Shown: positions 23,625-32,199 of the stretch, piece after piece
Layout of the letters: each line of letters opens with the position of its first letter
How positions within the stretch are numbered: position 1 is the first letter of the stretch
Origin: CAZKTO01 sp964555685
GTDB lineage: Bacteria; Chloroflexota; Dehalococcoidia; SHYB01
Length of the DNA: 46,919 nucleotides
Assembly: GCA_964555685.1 (NCBI GenBank)
Contig: CAZKTO010000017.1
Coordinates: forward strand, 1 to 46,919
Reading direction: 5' to 3'
Translations under genes and position numbers: made by a program
The notes under the pieces: generated by a model
Databases searched by the model: none
What the model saw: the letters and a program-made list of their open reading frames with translations, nothing else
Told to the model about the DNA's origin: nothing

Positions 23625-24953
23625 CTACTCCATGTCCAAGGGGCCCAGGAACGGCGGCCACACGGGGATCTGGTCAGGGCGCAGCGTTGGCGCCGGGGCC
23701 GGCGCGCCGGAGGCGGAGACGAAGCCCAAGGGCTGGAACTGGTTCGAGCCCAGGACGTCGCGTGCCGAGAGGCCCAGCCACAGCTCGATGATGGAGGCGT
23801 AGACGGAACGGAAGTCGGTGGTGAATCGAAAGTTGTCGCTATCCAAGGTGGTGAGGCTGGGACGCTCGCCGTAGAAGCCGCCGCGCACGGGTGTGCCGAC
23901 GGCGAAAAGGGGCCCCGCGGTGCCGTGGTCGGTGCCGCCGCTGCCGTTGGCGCGGGCCCGCCGTCCGAACTCGGACCAGGTCATGATGAGCACGTCGCGG
24001 TCGCGGCCGTGGGCCTGCAGATCGCGGTAGAAGGCGTGGACGGCGTCAGATACGGACTGGAGCAGGATCGCGTGGGCTGGGATCTGGGTCGCGTGGGTAT
24101 CGAAGCCGCCGATGGAGACGTGGCCGACGCGCACCCCCAGGTCGGCATCGATGGCCTCGGCGAGGAGCTGAAGCCCTCGAGCCAGCGGCGTGTTGGGGTA
24201 GATGACGGCGGGCCGGTAGGCCCGGTGGGCGCGGTCCATGGCGTCGGCGCTGGCGGTGACGGCGGCGAGGGTGCTGTCCATGGCGACGGCGAAGGGGGCG
24301 CCACGGGGGAAAGATGCGTACAGATGAAGAAGGGCCTCGGACCGCATGGCCGCCACGTCCGTGCCCAGCGGGTCCGTCTGGACCCGGTAGGCGTTGATAT
24401 TCTCCAGGATGGCGACGGGGACCCCGGCGGCGCTGAGCTCGTTGGGCATACGGTTCCCGATGGCGAGGGCCCGGAAGTCGGTGGGGAGGGTGCCCATCTC
24501 GCGCATGGCCCGGCCCAGCCAGCCATCGCGGACGCGGCCGTCCGGATCGGCGGAGCGCCAGATGTCCATGGAGACGAAGTGGGAGAAGTTGGGCCTGGGG
24601 TATCCAACGCCTTCCACGATGGCGAGGGCCCCCTGGTCCCATAGCTCCTTGAAACGGGCGAGGCTCGGGTGGAGACCCACCTCGTCGTTCAGCTTGAGGA
24701 GCGTGTCCGCCGGGAGGCCCAGGCCGCCCCGCAGGTCGTAGTAGCGCCCGCTGCTGTAGGGGACGATGGTGTTGAGGCCATCGTTGCCGCCGGCCAACTG
24801 GACGACGACCAGAATGCGCTTGTCGCCGGGACCGCGCCCCGGACCCTCGGCCGCCGCCACGCGGGCCGCGCGCTGCCAGACGGCGGGCAGCGCGGCGGTC
24901 CCGATCCCGATGGCCACCGACGATTTGAGGAAGTCCCGGCGGGATAGCGGCAT
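23625..24953 (-). CDS. DUF1501 family protein, Tat-exported
   Basis: This 442-residue protein opens with the twin-arginine signal MPLSRRDFLKSSVAIGIGTA. The DUF1501 (sulfatase/alkaline-phosphatase-like) core follows: ILVVVQLAGGNDGLNTIVPY, FSHFVSMDIWRSADPDG, HVSIGGFDTHATQ and TWSEFGRRARANGSGGTDHG. AAGGAG precedes the ATG. It starts 21 nt after the stop of the DUF1800 gene, in the usual DUF1800-DUF1501 order. The pair is exported; function remains uncharacterised. Confidence 0.9.
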   Translation of the reverse strand: MPLSRRDFLKSSVAIGIGTAALPAVWQRAARVAAAEGPGRGPGDKRILVVVQLAGGNDGLNTIVPYSSGRYYDLRGGLGLPADTLLKLNDEVGLHPSLARFKELWDQGALAIVEGVGYPRPNFSHFVSMDIWRSADPDGRVRDGWLGRAMREMGTLPTDFRALAIGNRMPNELSAAGVPVAILENINAYRVQTDPLGTDVAAMRSEALLHLYASFPRGAPFAVAMDSTLAAVTASADAMDRAHRAYRPAVIYPNTPLARGLQLLAEAIDADLGVRVGHVSIGGFDTHATQIPAHAILLQSVSDAVHAFYRDLQAHGRDRDVLIMTWSEFGRRARANGSGGTDHGTAGPLFAVGTPVRGGFYGERPSLTTLDSDNFRFTTDFRSVYASIIELWLGLSARDVLGSNQFQPLGFVSASGAPAPAPTLRPDQIPVWPPFLGPLDME

Positions 24954-24974
24954 GGCGTTCTCCTTTCCCGCCGG

Positions 24975-26492
24975 TCAGGCGAGCTGGTAGTCCGGCGAGG
25001 CGAGCAGCAGGTAGGTCACGGCGCTCAACGTTTCGACGCCGCGGTTCCGGGCGGGGATGGAGGCGGCTCCGGCCATCCCAGCGGCGAAGGCGCGCAGGAC
25101 CTGCAGCTCCGTGGGCGGCAGGTAGCCGTCCAGGAGCAGCGCGGTGCTGGCGTCGATGCGCTGCAGGAGCGCCAGGCCGGTGAGCGTCGCAGGGTTGTTC
25201 CCCAAGTCCCGGGTAAGCTGGCCGCGGTACTGGCGGGCGATCCGGTTGACGTAGTTGAGGCGGCTCAGCAGCGTCGTGCTGGAGAACCAGGCCTCGCCGC
25301 CAGGCCACCCGGAGACGTCCGGCGGGTCCAGGAGCGTCTGGCCCATGACGGTGGCGGCGTCCTGGAGGCTGGCCCGGTCCGCGTTGAGTCCCAGGGTGCG
25401 GTAGAGCCCTACGACGAACTCCACCGGCCCCTTGACCTTGGCGCGATAGGCGCGGTCGGAGTAGAACTCGGGGCTCGTGAAGATGCTTCGCACCACCGCC
25501 TTGATGCTGTAGCTGGATTCGCGGAAGACCTGGGCCAGGCGGGCCACCGTCTCCTCCGAGGGGCCGTCATAGGCGAACCACTCGAAGAGCTGGCGGGCCA
25601 TGAAACGATGGGCCGCGGGCTGCCGCAGGATGATGTCGACGATGTCGTCGCCGGTGAAGGCGCCCGTCTGCCCCAGGAAGGTCTTGGGGCCGGTGTCGTG
25701 CTGCCGGGAGTTGAAGATGCCGGCCTCCTCTTCCCGGCTGATGACCCAGCCGGTGAAGGCGCGGGCGGCCTCCCGGACGTCCGTCTCGGTGTAGTTGCCC
25801 GGCCCCATGCTGAAGAGCTCCATGAGCTCGCGGGCGTAGTTCTCGTTGGGGGCGCCGCGGCGGCTATTGCGCCCGTCCAGCCAGATGAGCATGGCCGGGT
25901 CTTTGGAGATGGCCTTGAGGAGGAGATCGTAGTTGGCGAGGGCGTGCTGGCGCAGGAGGCGGTTCTGCTGGTACATCCAAGGGCCGCGCCCGACCTTGGA
26001 GGCGCCGCTGGTGAGGAGCTGATGCCAGAAGAGGGTCATCTTCTCCTGCAACGGGCGCTGGGTGTGGGCCATGCGGACCGTCCACCAGCGGGCCACGTCC
26101 CGAGGGGTGGTGAACTCGAAGGTGAGGCCGGCCAGACGCTGCTCGAGGGCGCTGTCATCGACCCGCCCGTACTCGATGAGCTCGTCGATGGTGGCCTGGA
26201 GGCCCATGCCGATGGCGCGGTCGAGCTGGGCGCGGCTGGCGCCGAAGCCGGCGCGGCGCAGGAGATGCCCGATCCTGGCCTCGGCGGTGTTGGGGAAGGG
26301 GATGGGCTCGGCGAAGGGGCCCCATGCAGGGGTCGCACGCCCCTCGGACGCGGGGGCGGCCTGCGCCACCGCCTTGGCGAACACGGCCAAGGCCGTGGCC
26401 GAGAGCCCCAGGGCCGCGGCCCGGAGGAGGAGATCGCGGCGGCTGAGCTCGGGTCCCACAAACGTGGACTCCGCCAACGGCGTCTGCGTCAT
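24975..26492 (-). CDS. DUF1800 family protein, Tat-exported
   Basis: This 505-residue protein has LSRRDLLLRAAALGLSATAL as a twin-arginine signal, then the DUF1800 core: IGHLLRRAGFGASRAQLDRA, MTLFWHQLLTSG, ENYARELMELFSMGPGNYTE and FTGWVISREEE, ending with VSGWPGGEAWFSS. ATG at 26492 follows GGAG. A longer start at 26528 lies about 8 nt after a TATAAT (26536-26541, minus strand), so a leaderless form 12 residues longer is possible. Co-transcribed with DUF1501 downstream. Confidence 0.9.
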   Translation of the reverse strand: MTQTPLAESTFVGPELSRRDLLLRAAALGLSATALAVFAKAVAQAAPASEGRATPAWGPFAEPIPFPNTAEARIGHLLRRAGFGASRAQLDRAIGMGLQATIDELIEYGRVDDSALEQRLAGLTFEFTTPRDVARWWTVRMAHTQRPLQEKMTLFWHQLLTSGASKVGRGPWMYQQNRLLRQHALANYDLLLKAISKDPAMLIWLDGRNSRRGAPNENYARELMELFSMGPGNYTETDVREAARAFTGWVISREEEAGIFNSRQHDTGPKTFLGQTGAFTGDDIVDIILRQPAAHRFMARQLFEWFAYDGPSEETVARLAQVFRESSYSIKAVVRSIFTSPEFYSDRAYRAKVKGPVEFVVGLYRTLGLNADRASLQDAATVMGQTLLDPPDVSGWPGGEAWFSSTTLLSRLNYVNRIARQYRGQLTRDLGNNPATLTGLALLQRIDASTALLLDGYLPPTELQVLRAFAAGMAGAASIPARNRGVETLSAVTYLLLASPDYQLA

Positions 26493-26702
26493 GCTGCTCC
26501 ATGGGAAGCCGGAGACCGGCTGCCTCATATTGTGAATTATAGAACGCCTGACGAGCGGAAAGGTTAGCGCTCCGTCTCAACGGTCGTTGCTTCGGCCCGA
26601 TATCATCGGGCCTCGCAATGACGAGATGGTAACGGTTTAAGGTTTAATGCAAGGCTCTGTCGCACCGGACCGCGGCGAGCCTCCCGAGCGGGAGGCTCGG
26701 CG

Positions 26703-27065
26703 TCAGTTGAGGGAGAAGCCTCGGAACGCGGACCAGCCGCGGGCGAGCTCGCCGATCTCGGCGGGGCTCCCGCAGGCGGGCCCGCGGCGCAGCCAGTCGT
26801 CGGAGGCGCGACGGACGCCGGTGGGGCTCACGCCGGCGTCAAGGTCGACGGGCTCGCTGGAGGAGGCGGGCCACGGGCTGGGGCTGGACCCCGTCTCCCC
26901 CATGACCTGGTCGAGGGCCGCGAAGAGCTCCTCGTCGGTCACGTGGAGGCCCTGGGAGGCCCTCGACAGCTCCCGCCGGCGCCGCGCAGCGGCTCCAGCG
27001 CCGCCCGAGGGCCACGCCGCGCGGGGCCGCCGCGCGAGCTTGAAGCGTTGCACCCAGCTTGGCAT
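26703..27065 (-). CDS. Doubtful small ORF
   Basis: This 120-residue frame begins MPSWVQRFKLARRPRAAWPS and contains a helical stretch, GLHVTDEELFAALDQVMGE, before an unstructured tail. An upstream extension would pass through a MITE-like repeat (27066-27180), so a real gene may have been cut by that insertion. No domain is recognised, and the opposite strand is also open. It could be noncoding. Confidence 0.25.
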   Translation of the reverse strand: MPSWVQRFKLARRPRAAWPSGGAGAAARRRRELSRASQGLHVTDEELFAALDQVMGETGSSPSPWPASSSEPVDLDAGVSPTGVRRASDDWLRRGPACGSPAEIGELARGWSAFRGFSLN

Positions 27066-27180
27066 CGTGTCCTGGCCCGGCGGCCCCCCAAGCAGGGGCG
27101 GGCCCCCGTGCCCGCCCATCCTGGGGCAACCACGGGGGGTTGCCCCTGCGAAGGAAAAATTCACAGGCTCCACTGAGCAT
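27066..27180. mobile_element. MITE-like repeat
   Basis: This is a relative of 39485-39608. It shares GGGCAACCACGGGGGGTTGC and the right end GAAGGAAAAAT(T)CACAG, followed by GCTC. The left terminal arm is not recognisable, so boundaries are approximate. Confidence 0.6.
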
Positions 27181-27296
27181 AGCCGCCGCCAGCGGCGGGA
27201 CCCACGGTGCGCACACCACTCGCCGATGAGGGCCTGCACCCACTGCGACTCAGAGGTTCGCCGCTCGGAGCAGCCCCGCGAGCTCGCGGGGGACAC

Positions 27297-27461
27297 CCCG
27301 AGCCGCCGCGATGCGCTGGACGAGGATGCGACACGGGGGGGCGCGTTTACACGGTCGTAACACGGGCGTCACCTGCCGGTAACACAGCCCGCGTAGGCTG
27401 GCGTGCGAACGGAGGCCGGGCCGCGCCCTCGGAGAGGCGTGGCCCGTGCCGGAGGAGTGCC
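27297..27461. other. Leader of the primase-C-like gene
   Basis: No gene is visible. CGTAACAC and GGTAACAC occur as near-repeats at 27355-27385, which might be protein-binding sites. A hairpin at 27418-27445 precedes the GGAGGAG ribosome binding site (27451-27457). Confidence 0.4.
27418..27445 (+). promoter_or_regulatory. Leader hairpin upstream of a ribosome binding site
   Basis: GGGCCGCGCC pairs with GGCGTGGCCC (one G-T) around an 8-nt loop, ending 5 nt before GGAGGAG. It could limit translation of the zinc-ribbon gene. Confidence 0.45.
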
Positions 27462-27884
27462 GTGGGCGTGCAGGTCCATGCCAGCCGGGCAACCATCGTC
27501 ATAGACGGGCGGTGCCGCCGGTGCGCCGCCAGCATCTGGTACGTCGAGGGCGAGTGGCGGTGCTCGATGTGCGGGCGGCCCGCCCAGCCCACGGCTCCGC
27601 GCGCCATGGAGGCGCCTGCCCCAGACGCCGCGCCCATTCGCGCCTTCCTCACCGCCCGGTGCGCGCCGGAGCCCGAGGGGTGCCTGCCCGTCACCGAGCT
27701 GTTCGGGGCCTATCGCGCGTGGTGCGTCCAGCGGGGCGAGCGGCGGCTGGGCCGGCCGGCCTTCGCGCGGGCGCTGCGAGCGCTGGGGTTCGAGCGAGGC
27801 CGGACCCGGCGCGGGAGGTACTGGCGCGGCCTGCGCTGGCTTGGCGCGCTGGAGCGCCCGGCGGCCCGGGCCACCAGCGGGTAG
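27462..27884 (+). CDS. Zinc-ribbon plus primase C-terminal-like (D5 winged-helix) protein
   Basis: This 140-residue protein starts at GTG 27462 (or 27468) after GGAGGAG. Residues ~20-45 form a zinc ribbon (CRRCAASIWYVEGEWRCSMC, two CxxC pairs). The second half, ending RRGRYWRGLRW, resembles the winged-helix domain at the C-terminus of phage/plasmid P4-type primases (FLTARCAPEPEG, LFGAYRAWCVQRGE, RALGFER). The helicase and polymerase domains are absent, so it is likely a free-standing DNA-binding protein, perhaps a regulator derived from a phage or plasmid. It ends 17 nt before the convergent PEP-utilising gene. Confidence 0.6.
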   Translation: MGVQVHASRATIVIDGRCRRCAASIWYVEGEWRCSMCGRPAQPTAPRAMEAPAPDAAPIRAFLTARCAPEPEGCLPVTELFGAYRAWCVQRGERRLGRPAFARALRALGFERGRTRRGRYWRGLRWLGALERPAARATSG

Positions 27885-27901
27885 CCGCCGCCCATGGGTG
27901 G

Positions 27902-29533
27902 CTAACCGATCGTCACCGTGCCGGCCTTGCCATCGATGGAGATGCGGTCGCCGTCGCGGACGAGGGCGGTCGCGTAGCCCACGCCGACCACAGCGGGGAT
28001 CCGGTACTCCCGGGCGACGATGGCCCCGTGGCACAGGACGCCGCCCGAGTCCGTGACCAGGCCGGCGATGACACCAAAGGCCGGCGTCCAGGCTGGAGTG
28101 GTGCTGGAGCAGACGAGGATATCGCCTGGGCGCAGGCGGGACAGCTCCTGGGGCGACCGGGCGATGCGGGCCCGGCCGCGGGCCACGCCCGCCGATGCGC
28201 CGGCGCCGCGGAGGGTACGGGCCCCCGCCTCGGGCCGCGGGACGGGCCGGCCCACAAACTTGATGATCTCCGGGTCCCGGGGCGCCGCGTGGAGGGACGG
28301 AGGCGCGCCCACGAAGGGCGGCGGGTCGAGGGCGGCCCACGCCTGGTTCCGCGAGCGCGCCTCCCGCACGGCGGCGCGGAGGTCGCAAGGCGCCTCCACG
28401 GCCCGCCGCGCCTCGTCCAGCGTCAGATAGAAGACGTCCTGCGCGCCCTCGATGCAGCCGGCCTGGGCCAGCCGTTGACCCATCTCGACGAGGACGCGGC
28501 GCACCATGGCCATGCTCGCCTGGTCGATGTAGAAGGCGTGGGTCTCGCGCAGGGGCCAGACGGCCTGAGCCTGGCGCAGGACCCCCAGGAACGCCTCCCG
28601 CCGCTGGCCGTCGCCGGCCTTCGCCAGCGCCTGGGCGACGAGGGCCTCGCGCTCCCGCTCCAGCTCCCGCTGGCGCGCCGCGACGTCCACGGGCGGACTC
28701 GCGAGGATATTCCGGACCATGGCCAGCACAAAGGACACGTCCTCTCGCCAGGTGGGATCGGCGTAGTCATCGCCGGCGGAGGCCCGGTGGCCGTAGCGGT
28801 CCAGGAACGCATCGAGCCGCCCGAGGAAGGCAGTCCCGTCCGCGCTCCCCGCCAGGGCGCGCCGCACCGAGCCCGCCTCGTCCAGCGCCAGTGCGGCGGC
28901 GACGGGGGCCTCGCCCCGGGCGCTCTCGGCCAGATCGCGCAGCGCGCGGTCGCACTCCAGGGTCTTGTTGTCGAACCCCTGCAAGAGCGTGTAGGGCTCC
29001 GCCTCGTCCCGAGAGCCGGTGATCTCGGCGTAGAGACCGGCCAGCATCCCTCCCGCGGCGAAGACGGGGAAGACGGTGCGCATGTGGATGACCCAGTGCC
29101 GCCGGTGGAGCGCCAGGGCCTCATCCAGGTGGCTCAGGAGGCCGGCCGTCGGGAGCGCCGCCAGGTCCATGGCGCGCATGCGGGCGAGGTCGCGCACCAG
29201 CTCCGGCTCGAACTCCTCGCGCCAGCGCCGGGGCAGGTCCTGAACGAGCTGCGGCACGCCCTGGGGCGGCCCCGACCTGTCGGGGTGCGCCGGCCCCGAC
29301 AGGTCGGGGGGGACGGAGGCGCCATAGAGATAGCCGTTGATGACCTTGGCCCGGTGTTGCGCCGGGTTGCCCATGGCAGCCGTCACCTCGCTGACCGCCG
29401 CCGAGACGACGGCCGGGAAGACCGATGCGGTCATGGGGGAGAAGGGCTTGGGGCAGTGGACGCGGTCCCACGCCCAGGTAAGACTGGCCTCCTCCTCGGT
29501 CTCCCATCGGACGGGAAATTCGGTCTGCTGCAA
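27902..29533 (-). CDS. PEP-utilising enzyme, swivelling His-domain protein without ATP-grasp
   Basis: This 543-residue protein starts at a TTG with GGGAGG upstream, giving MQQTEFPVRWETEEEASLTW; a longer in-frame ATG (29692) lacks a ribosome binding site. The C-terminal ~90 residues form the phosphohistidine swivel domain of PEP synthase/PPDK-type enzymes, with His502 in LCHGAIVAREYRIPAVVG. The PEP/pyruvate-binding ATP-grasp domain (~300 residues) is absent, as in some phenylphosphate synthase-type subunits. The middle is largely helical. Two 16-bp palindromes near residue 80 encode DLSGPAHPDRSGP. A partner kinase would be required; none is nearby. Confidence 0.75.
   Translation of the reverse strand: MQQTEFPVRWETEEEASLTWAWDRVHCPKPFSPMTASVFPAVVSAAVSEVTAAMGNPAQHRAKVINGYLYGASVPPDLSGPAHPDRSGPPQGVPQLVQDLPRRWREEFEPELVRDLARMRAMDLAALPTAGLLSHLDEALALHRRHWVIHMRTVFPVFAAGGMLAGLYAEITGSRDEAEPYTLLQGFDNKTLECDRALRDLAESARGEAPVAAALALDEAGSVRRALAGSADGTAFLGRLDAFLDRYGHRASAGDDYADPTWREDVSFVLAMVRNILASPPVDVAARQRELEREREALVAQALAKAGDGQRREAFLGVLRQAQAVWPLRETHAFYIDQASMAMVRRVLVEMGQRLAQAGCIEGAQDVFYLTLDEARRAVEAPCDLRAAVREARSRNQAWAALDPPPFVGAPPSLHAAPRDPEIIKFVGRPVPRPEAGARTLRGAGASAGVARGRARIARSPQELSRLRPGDILVCSSTTPAWTPAFGVIAGLVTDSGGVLCHGAIVAREYRIPAVVGVGYATALVRDGDRISIDGKAGTVTIG
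29270..29285. repeat. 16-bp palindrome inside the PEP-utilising gene
   Basis: CCCCGACCTGTCGGGG, in frame. Confidence 0.9.
29294..29309. repeat. 16-bp palindrome inside the PEP-utilising gene (second copy)
   Basis: CCCCGACAGGTCGGGG, 8 nt after the first, the same spacing as the pair in the E2 gene (8 nt there too). Confidence 0.9.
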
Positions 29534-29562
29534 GGGGCGGCCTCCCGGCGCTGTCGCAGGCT

Positions 29563-29578
29563 CCCCGACTCGTCGGGG
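29563..29578. repeat. 16-bp palindrome upstream of the PEP-utilising gene
   Basis: CCCCGACTCGTCGGGG, 30 nt before the TTG start on the minus strand. Confidence 0.9.
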
Positions 29579-29724
29579 CCGGCGCCTCCGTAGATCGAGG
29601 GCCCGCGGATAGAGTGGGCGAAGGATAGCCTGGGACGGGGCGGGTGTCAAAGGCGGCGCGGGGCGCACATACTCGGCGGCCTCTGTGCGCAAGACCCCTT
29701 GACGTCACCCCGCCGCGCGGCGGA

Positions 29725-29754
29725 TTGTTGGGCAACGGTCCCCTCTGCTACACT
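29725..29754 (+). promoter_or_regulatory. Sigma-70-like promoter
   Basis: TTGTTG (29725-29730), an 18-bp spacer and TACACT (29749-29754), 24 nt before the ATG of the amidohydrolase at 29779. Confidence 0.55.
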
Positions 29755-29778
29755 GGCGCCACACTCCAGAGGTGCCTC

Positions 29779-30888
29779 ATGCCCCGCAAGAGCCCCGTCA
29801 TCGACGCCGACGGGCACGTGATGGAGTCGATGCCCGGCGCCGTCGACTGGGAGCGCGAGCTGGAGCCGGCGTACCAGCGCCTGGCGCCCCGGTACCTGGA
29901 CTTCAACACCGGCGGCGGGCGCGTCTTCATGGACGGCAAGATCTGGGCCAAGCCATGGCCCAGAGGCCGCGCCGTCAAGGGCAAGCCCGAGCCCTTCGCC
30001 GTCCAGGAGACGCACTCCGGCATGTGGGAGCCCGGCCAGCGCATCCGCGACATGGACATGGACGGCATCGACGTTTCCGTCAGCTTCGGCGGAACGATAG
30101 CGCTGGCCGTGAGCGGCATGGACGACGCGGGCCTGGCCCTCGCCATCTCGCGCGCCTTCAACAACTGGCTCTCGCGCTACTGCCGCGCGTACCCAGAGCG
30201 CCTGAAAGGGGTGGCCGTCGTCCCGTTCCAGTCGCCCGCCGAGGCCACAATCGAGATCCGGCGCGCCGTCCAGGAGCTGGGGCTCGCGGGCGTCGCCGTC
30301 CCCACCCACGTCCGGGAGCGGCCCCTCTCCAGCGAGGAGTTCCTGCCCATCTACGCCGAGATCGAGCGGCAGGGCGTCCCCCTGTGCGTCCACGCCGTCG
30401 TGGGGCTGCACAACCTGATGCCCGCGGGCGCCGGCCGCTACGGCAAGTTCTTCTTCGGCAACCTCCTGGGCTTCCCCACCGAGATGATGCACGCCGTCGC
30501 CTCCATCGTCTGCGAGGGGGTGATGGACCGGTTCCCCAGACTCAAGGTGGGGTTCATGGAGGGCGGCGCCGGCTGGCTGCCGTACCTGGCCCAGCGCATG
30601 GACGAGCACGTGGAGATGATGGGCGCCCAGGTGGCCATCCAGGGCAGGCCCAGCGACCGCGTCCGCAGCGACCGCTTCTTCATCTCGGCCGACCCGGAGG
30701 AGCACGGCATCCCGTACGTGATGGACCAGATCGGCGCCGAGCGCGTCGTCTATATCTCGGACTACTGGCACTACGACGCGAAATTCCCTGGGAGCGTGCC
30801 GCACGTGCTGGCCCGGGAGGACCTGACGCCGCACCAGAAGCGGCTCTATCTGGGCGAAAACGCGGCGAGGCTTTATAATCTCAGCTAG
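29779..30888 (+). CDS. Amidohydrolase family 2 protein
   Basis: This 369-residue TIM-barrel hydrolase opens VIDADGHVMESMPGAVDWER. Further landmarks are AFNNWLSRYCRAYPERLKGV, CVHAVVGLHNLMP (mid-barrel His), PRLKVGFMEGGAGWLPY and VVYISDYWHYDAKFPG, where the catalytic Asp precedes YWHYDAKFP in place of the usual FPH. AGAGGTG precedes the ATG at 29779; an in-frame extension of 45 codons is discounted because a promoter lies within it. It is followed at 50 nt by a second amidohydrolase on the same strand, so both may act in one pathway. Substrate unknown. Confidence 0.87.
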   Translation: MPRKSPVIDADGHVMESMPGAVDWERELEPAYQRLAPRYLDFNTGGGRVFMDGKIWAKPWPRGRAVKGKPEPFAVQETHSGMWEPGQRIRDMDMDGIDVSVSFGGTIALAVSGMDDAGLALAISRAFNNWLSRYCRAYPERLKGVAVVPFQSPAEATIEIRRAVQELGLAGVAVPTHVRERPLSSEEFLPIYAEIERQGVPLCVHAVVGLHNLMPAGAGRYGKFFFGNLLGFPTEMMHAVASIVCEGVMDRFPRLKVGFMEGGAGWLPYLAQRMDEHVEMMGAQVAIQGRPSDRVRSDRFFISADPEEHGIPYVMDQIGAERVVYISDYWHYDAKFPGSVPHVLAREDLTPHQKRLYLGENAARLYNLS

Positions 30889-30938
30889 GCGGGCCCCGAT
30901 AGCGCCAGGGGAGCTCGCGCTCTTGGAGGAGGACTTCT

Positions 30939-32069
30939 ATGTATAAAGGGCACAAGTACATCGATAGCGACGCCCACGTCCTGGAGCCGGCGGATATGTG
31001 GGAGCGGTACCTGGAGCCGAGGTTCCGCTCGGAGATGCCCCGGCACTTCGCCGGGTACGAGAACGACCCGCCCACCTTCCACCTGGAGATCCACGCGCCG
31101 AATAACCCCGTGATGCCCAACTTTCCCACGGGCCGTGGTCACGTCGTCCCGGGCACCGATGTGGCCTATACCGAGTACGCGAAGAAGGGCTTCTCGCCCG
31201 AATGCTACCGAACGGCCCTCAAGCGCACCGGCATCGACTACATGGTCCTCTATCCCACCGTGGGGCTCTACATCACGGCCATCAACGGCTTGAGCGCGGA
31301 GACGGCCGCCGCCTACCGGCGCGCCTACAACAACTGGCTCCACGACCATGTGCAGGCCTGCGGGCCGGGGATCCTGGGCGTCGGATCGGTGGACATGCGA
31401 GACCCGATCGAGGCCTCCCGGGAGGCGCGGCGCTGCATCGAAAAGCTGGGCTTCGTGGCTATCACCATCAACCCCGAGCCCGTGGACGACCACCCGCTCC
31501 ATGACCCCTTCCTGGACCCGCTCTGGTCGACGCTGGAGGACCTGGATGTGCCCCTGGGCGTGCACGTGGGCGCCGGCACCACTCGAGGTCAGGTGGGGAC
31601 CAACTACTTCAAGGACTGGTCCATCGGCCGGCCGATCGCCGCCTTTACGGTGGGCAACATGATCGCCAGCCTCTCGCTCATCGCCGGCGGCGTGCTGGAG
31701 CGGCACCCCAGGCTGCGGATCGTGCACCTGGAGTCGGGCGCCGGCTGGGTGCCCTTCTGGGTCGACCGGATGATGGCCGGGATCGCGGGCGGCAGCCGGG
31801 GCCTGCCCCTGCCCGGGCTCACCATGCCCACCATCGAGTACTTCAAGCGCCAGTGCTACATCTCCGCGGACCCGGACGATCCGGGCGTCGAGATGTGCGT
31901 CCGCTACATGGGCGACGACAACTTCACCACGGCCACCGACTTCGGCCACCTGGAAGGCCGGGGCTACGTCCATGCCATCGAGGACACGCTCAAGCTGCCG
32001 GTCTCCGAGAAGACGAAGCGCAAGCTGATGTGGGAGAACCCGGCGAAGCTCTACGGGATCAAAGAGTAG
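30939..32069 (+). CDS. Amidohydrolase family 2 protein
   Basis: This 376-residue paralogue begins YIDSDAHVLEPADMWERYLE, with DAH as the metal-binding start. It continues with MVLYPTVGLYITAI, AYNNWLHDHVQACGPGILGV, LGVHVGAGT (mid-barrel His), PRLRIVHLESGAGWVPF and FTTATDFGHLEGRGYV near the C-terminus. That last segment departs from the usual SDFPH: Asp is kept, but FGHLEG follows. GGAGGAGG precedes the ATG. Probably co-transcribed with the preceding amidohydrolase. Confidence 0.87.
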   Translation: MYKGHKYIDSDAHVLEPADMWERYLEPRFRSEMPRHFAGYENDPPTFHLEIHAPNNPVMPNFPTGRGHVVPGTDVAYTEYAKKGFSPECYRTALKRTGIDYMVLYPTVGLYITAINGLSAETAAAYRRAYNNWLHDHVQACGPGILGVGSVDMRDPIEASREARRCIEKLGFVAITINPEPVDDHPLHDPFLDPLWSTLEDLDVPLGVHVGAGTTRGQVGTNYFKDWSIGRPIAAFTVGNMIASLSLIAGGVLERHPRLRIVHLESGAGWVPFWVDRMMAGIAGGSRGLPLPGLTMPTIEYFKRQCYISADPDDPGVEMCVRYMGDDNFTTATDFGHLEGRGYVHAIEDTLKLPVSEKTKRKLMWENPAKLYGIKE

Positions 32070-32135
32070 GCGACCTCTGCCTGGCCCCTTCGGCTGACCG
32101 CCACGCTTCGCTCGCGGCTTCGGCTCAGGGCAGGC

Positions 32136-32198
32136 TCTCTCCCACGAGGAGAGGGAATATGTGAACACTGTAGGGGCGGGTTTGAAACCCGCCCCTAT
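32136..32198. repeat. Left inverted repeat flanking the SDR-MFS pair
   Basis: It contains GAGAGGGAATATGTGAACAC followed by a 29-bp hairpin (32170-32198). The reverse complement occurs at 34893-34955 with few changes. Confidence 0.75.
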
Positions 32199-32199
32199 G

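Noticed and set aside
30874..30879. TATAAT as a promoter for the amidohydrolase at 30939
   Set aside because: It lies within the last codons of the previous gene (RLYNLS) with no -35 partner, and the two genes are closely spaced on one strand.
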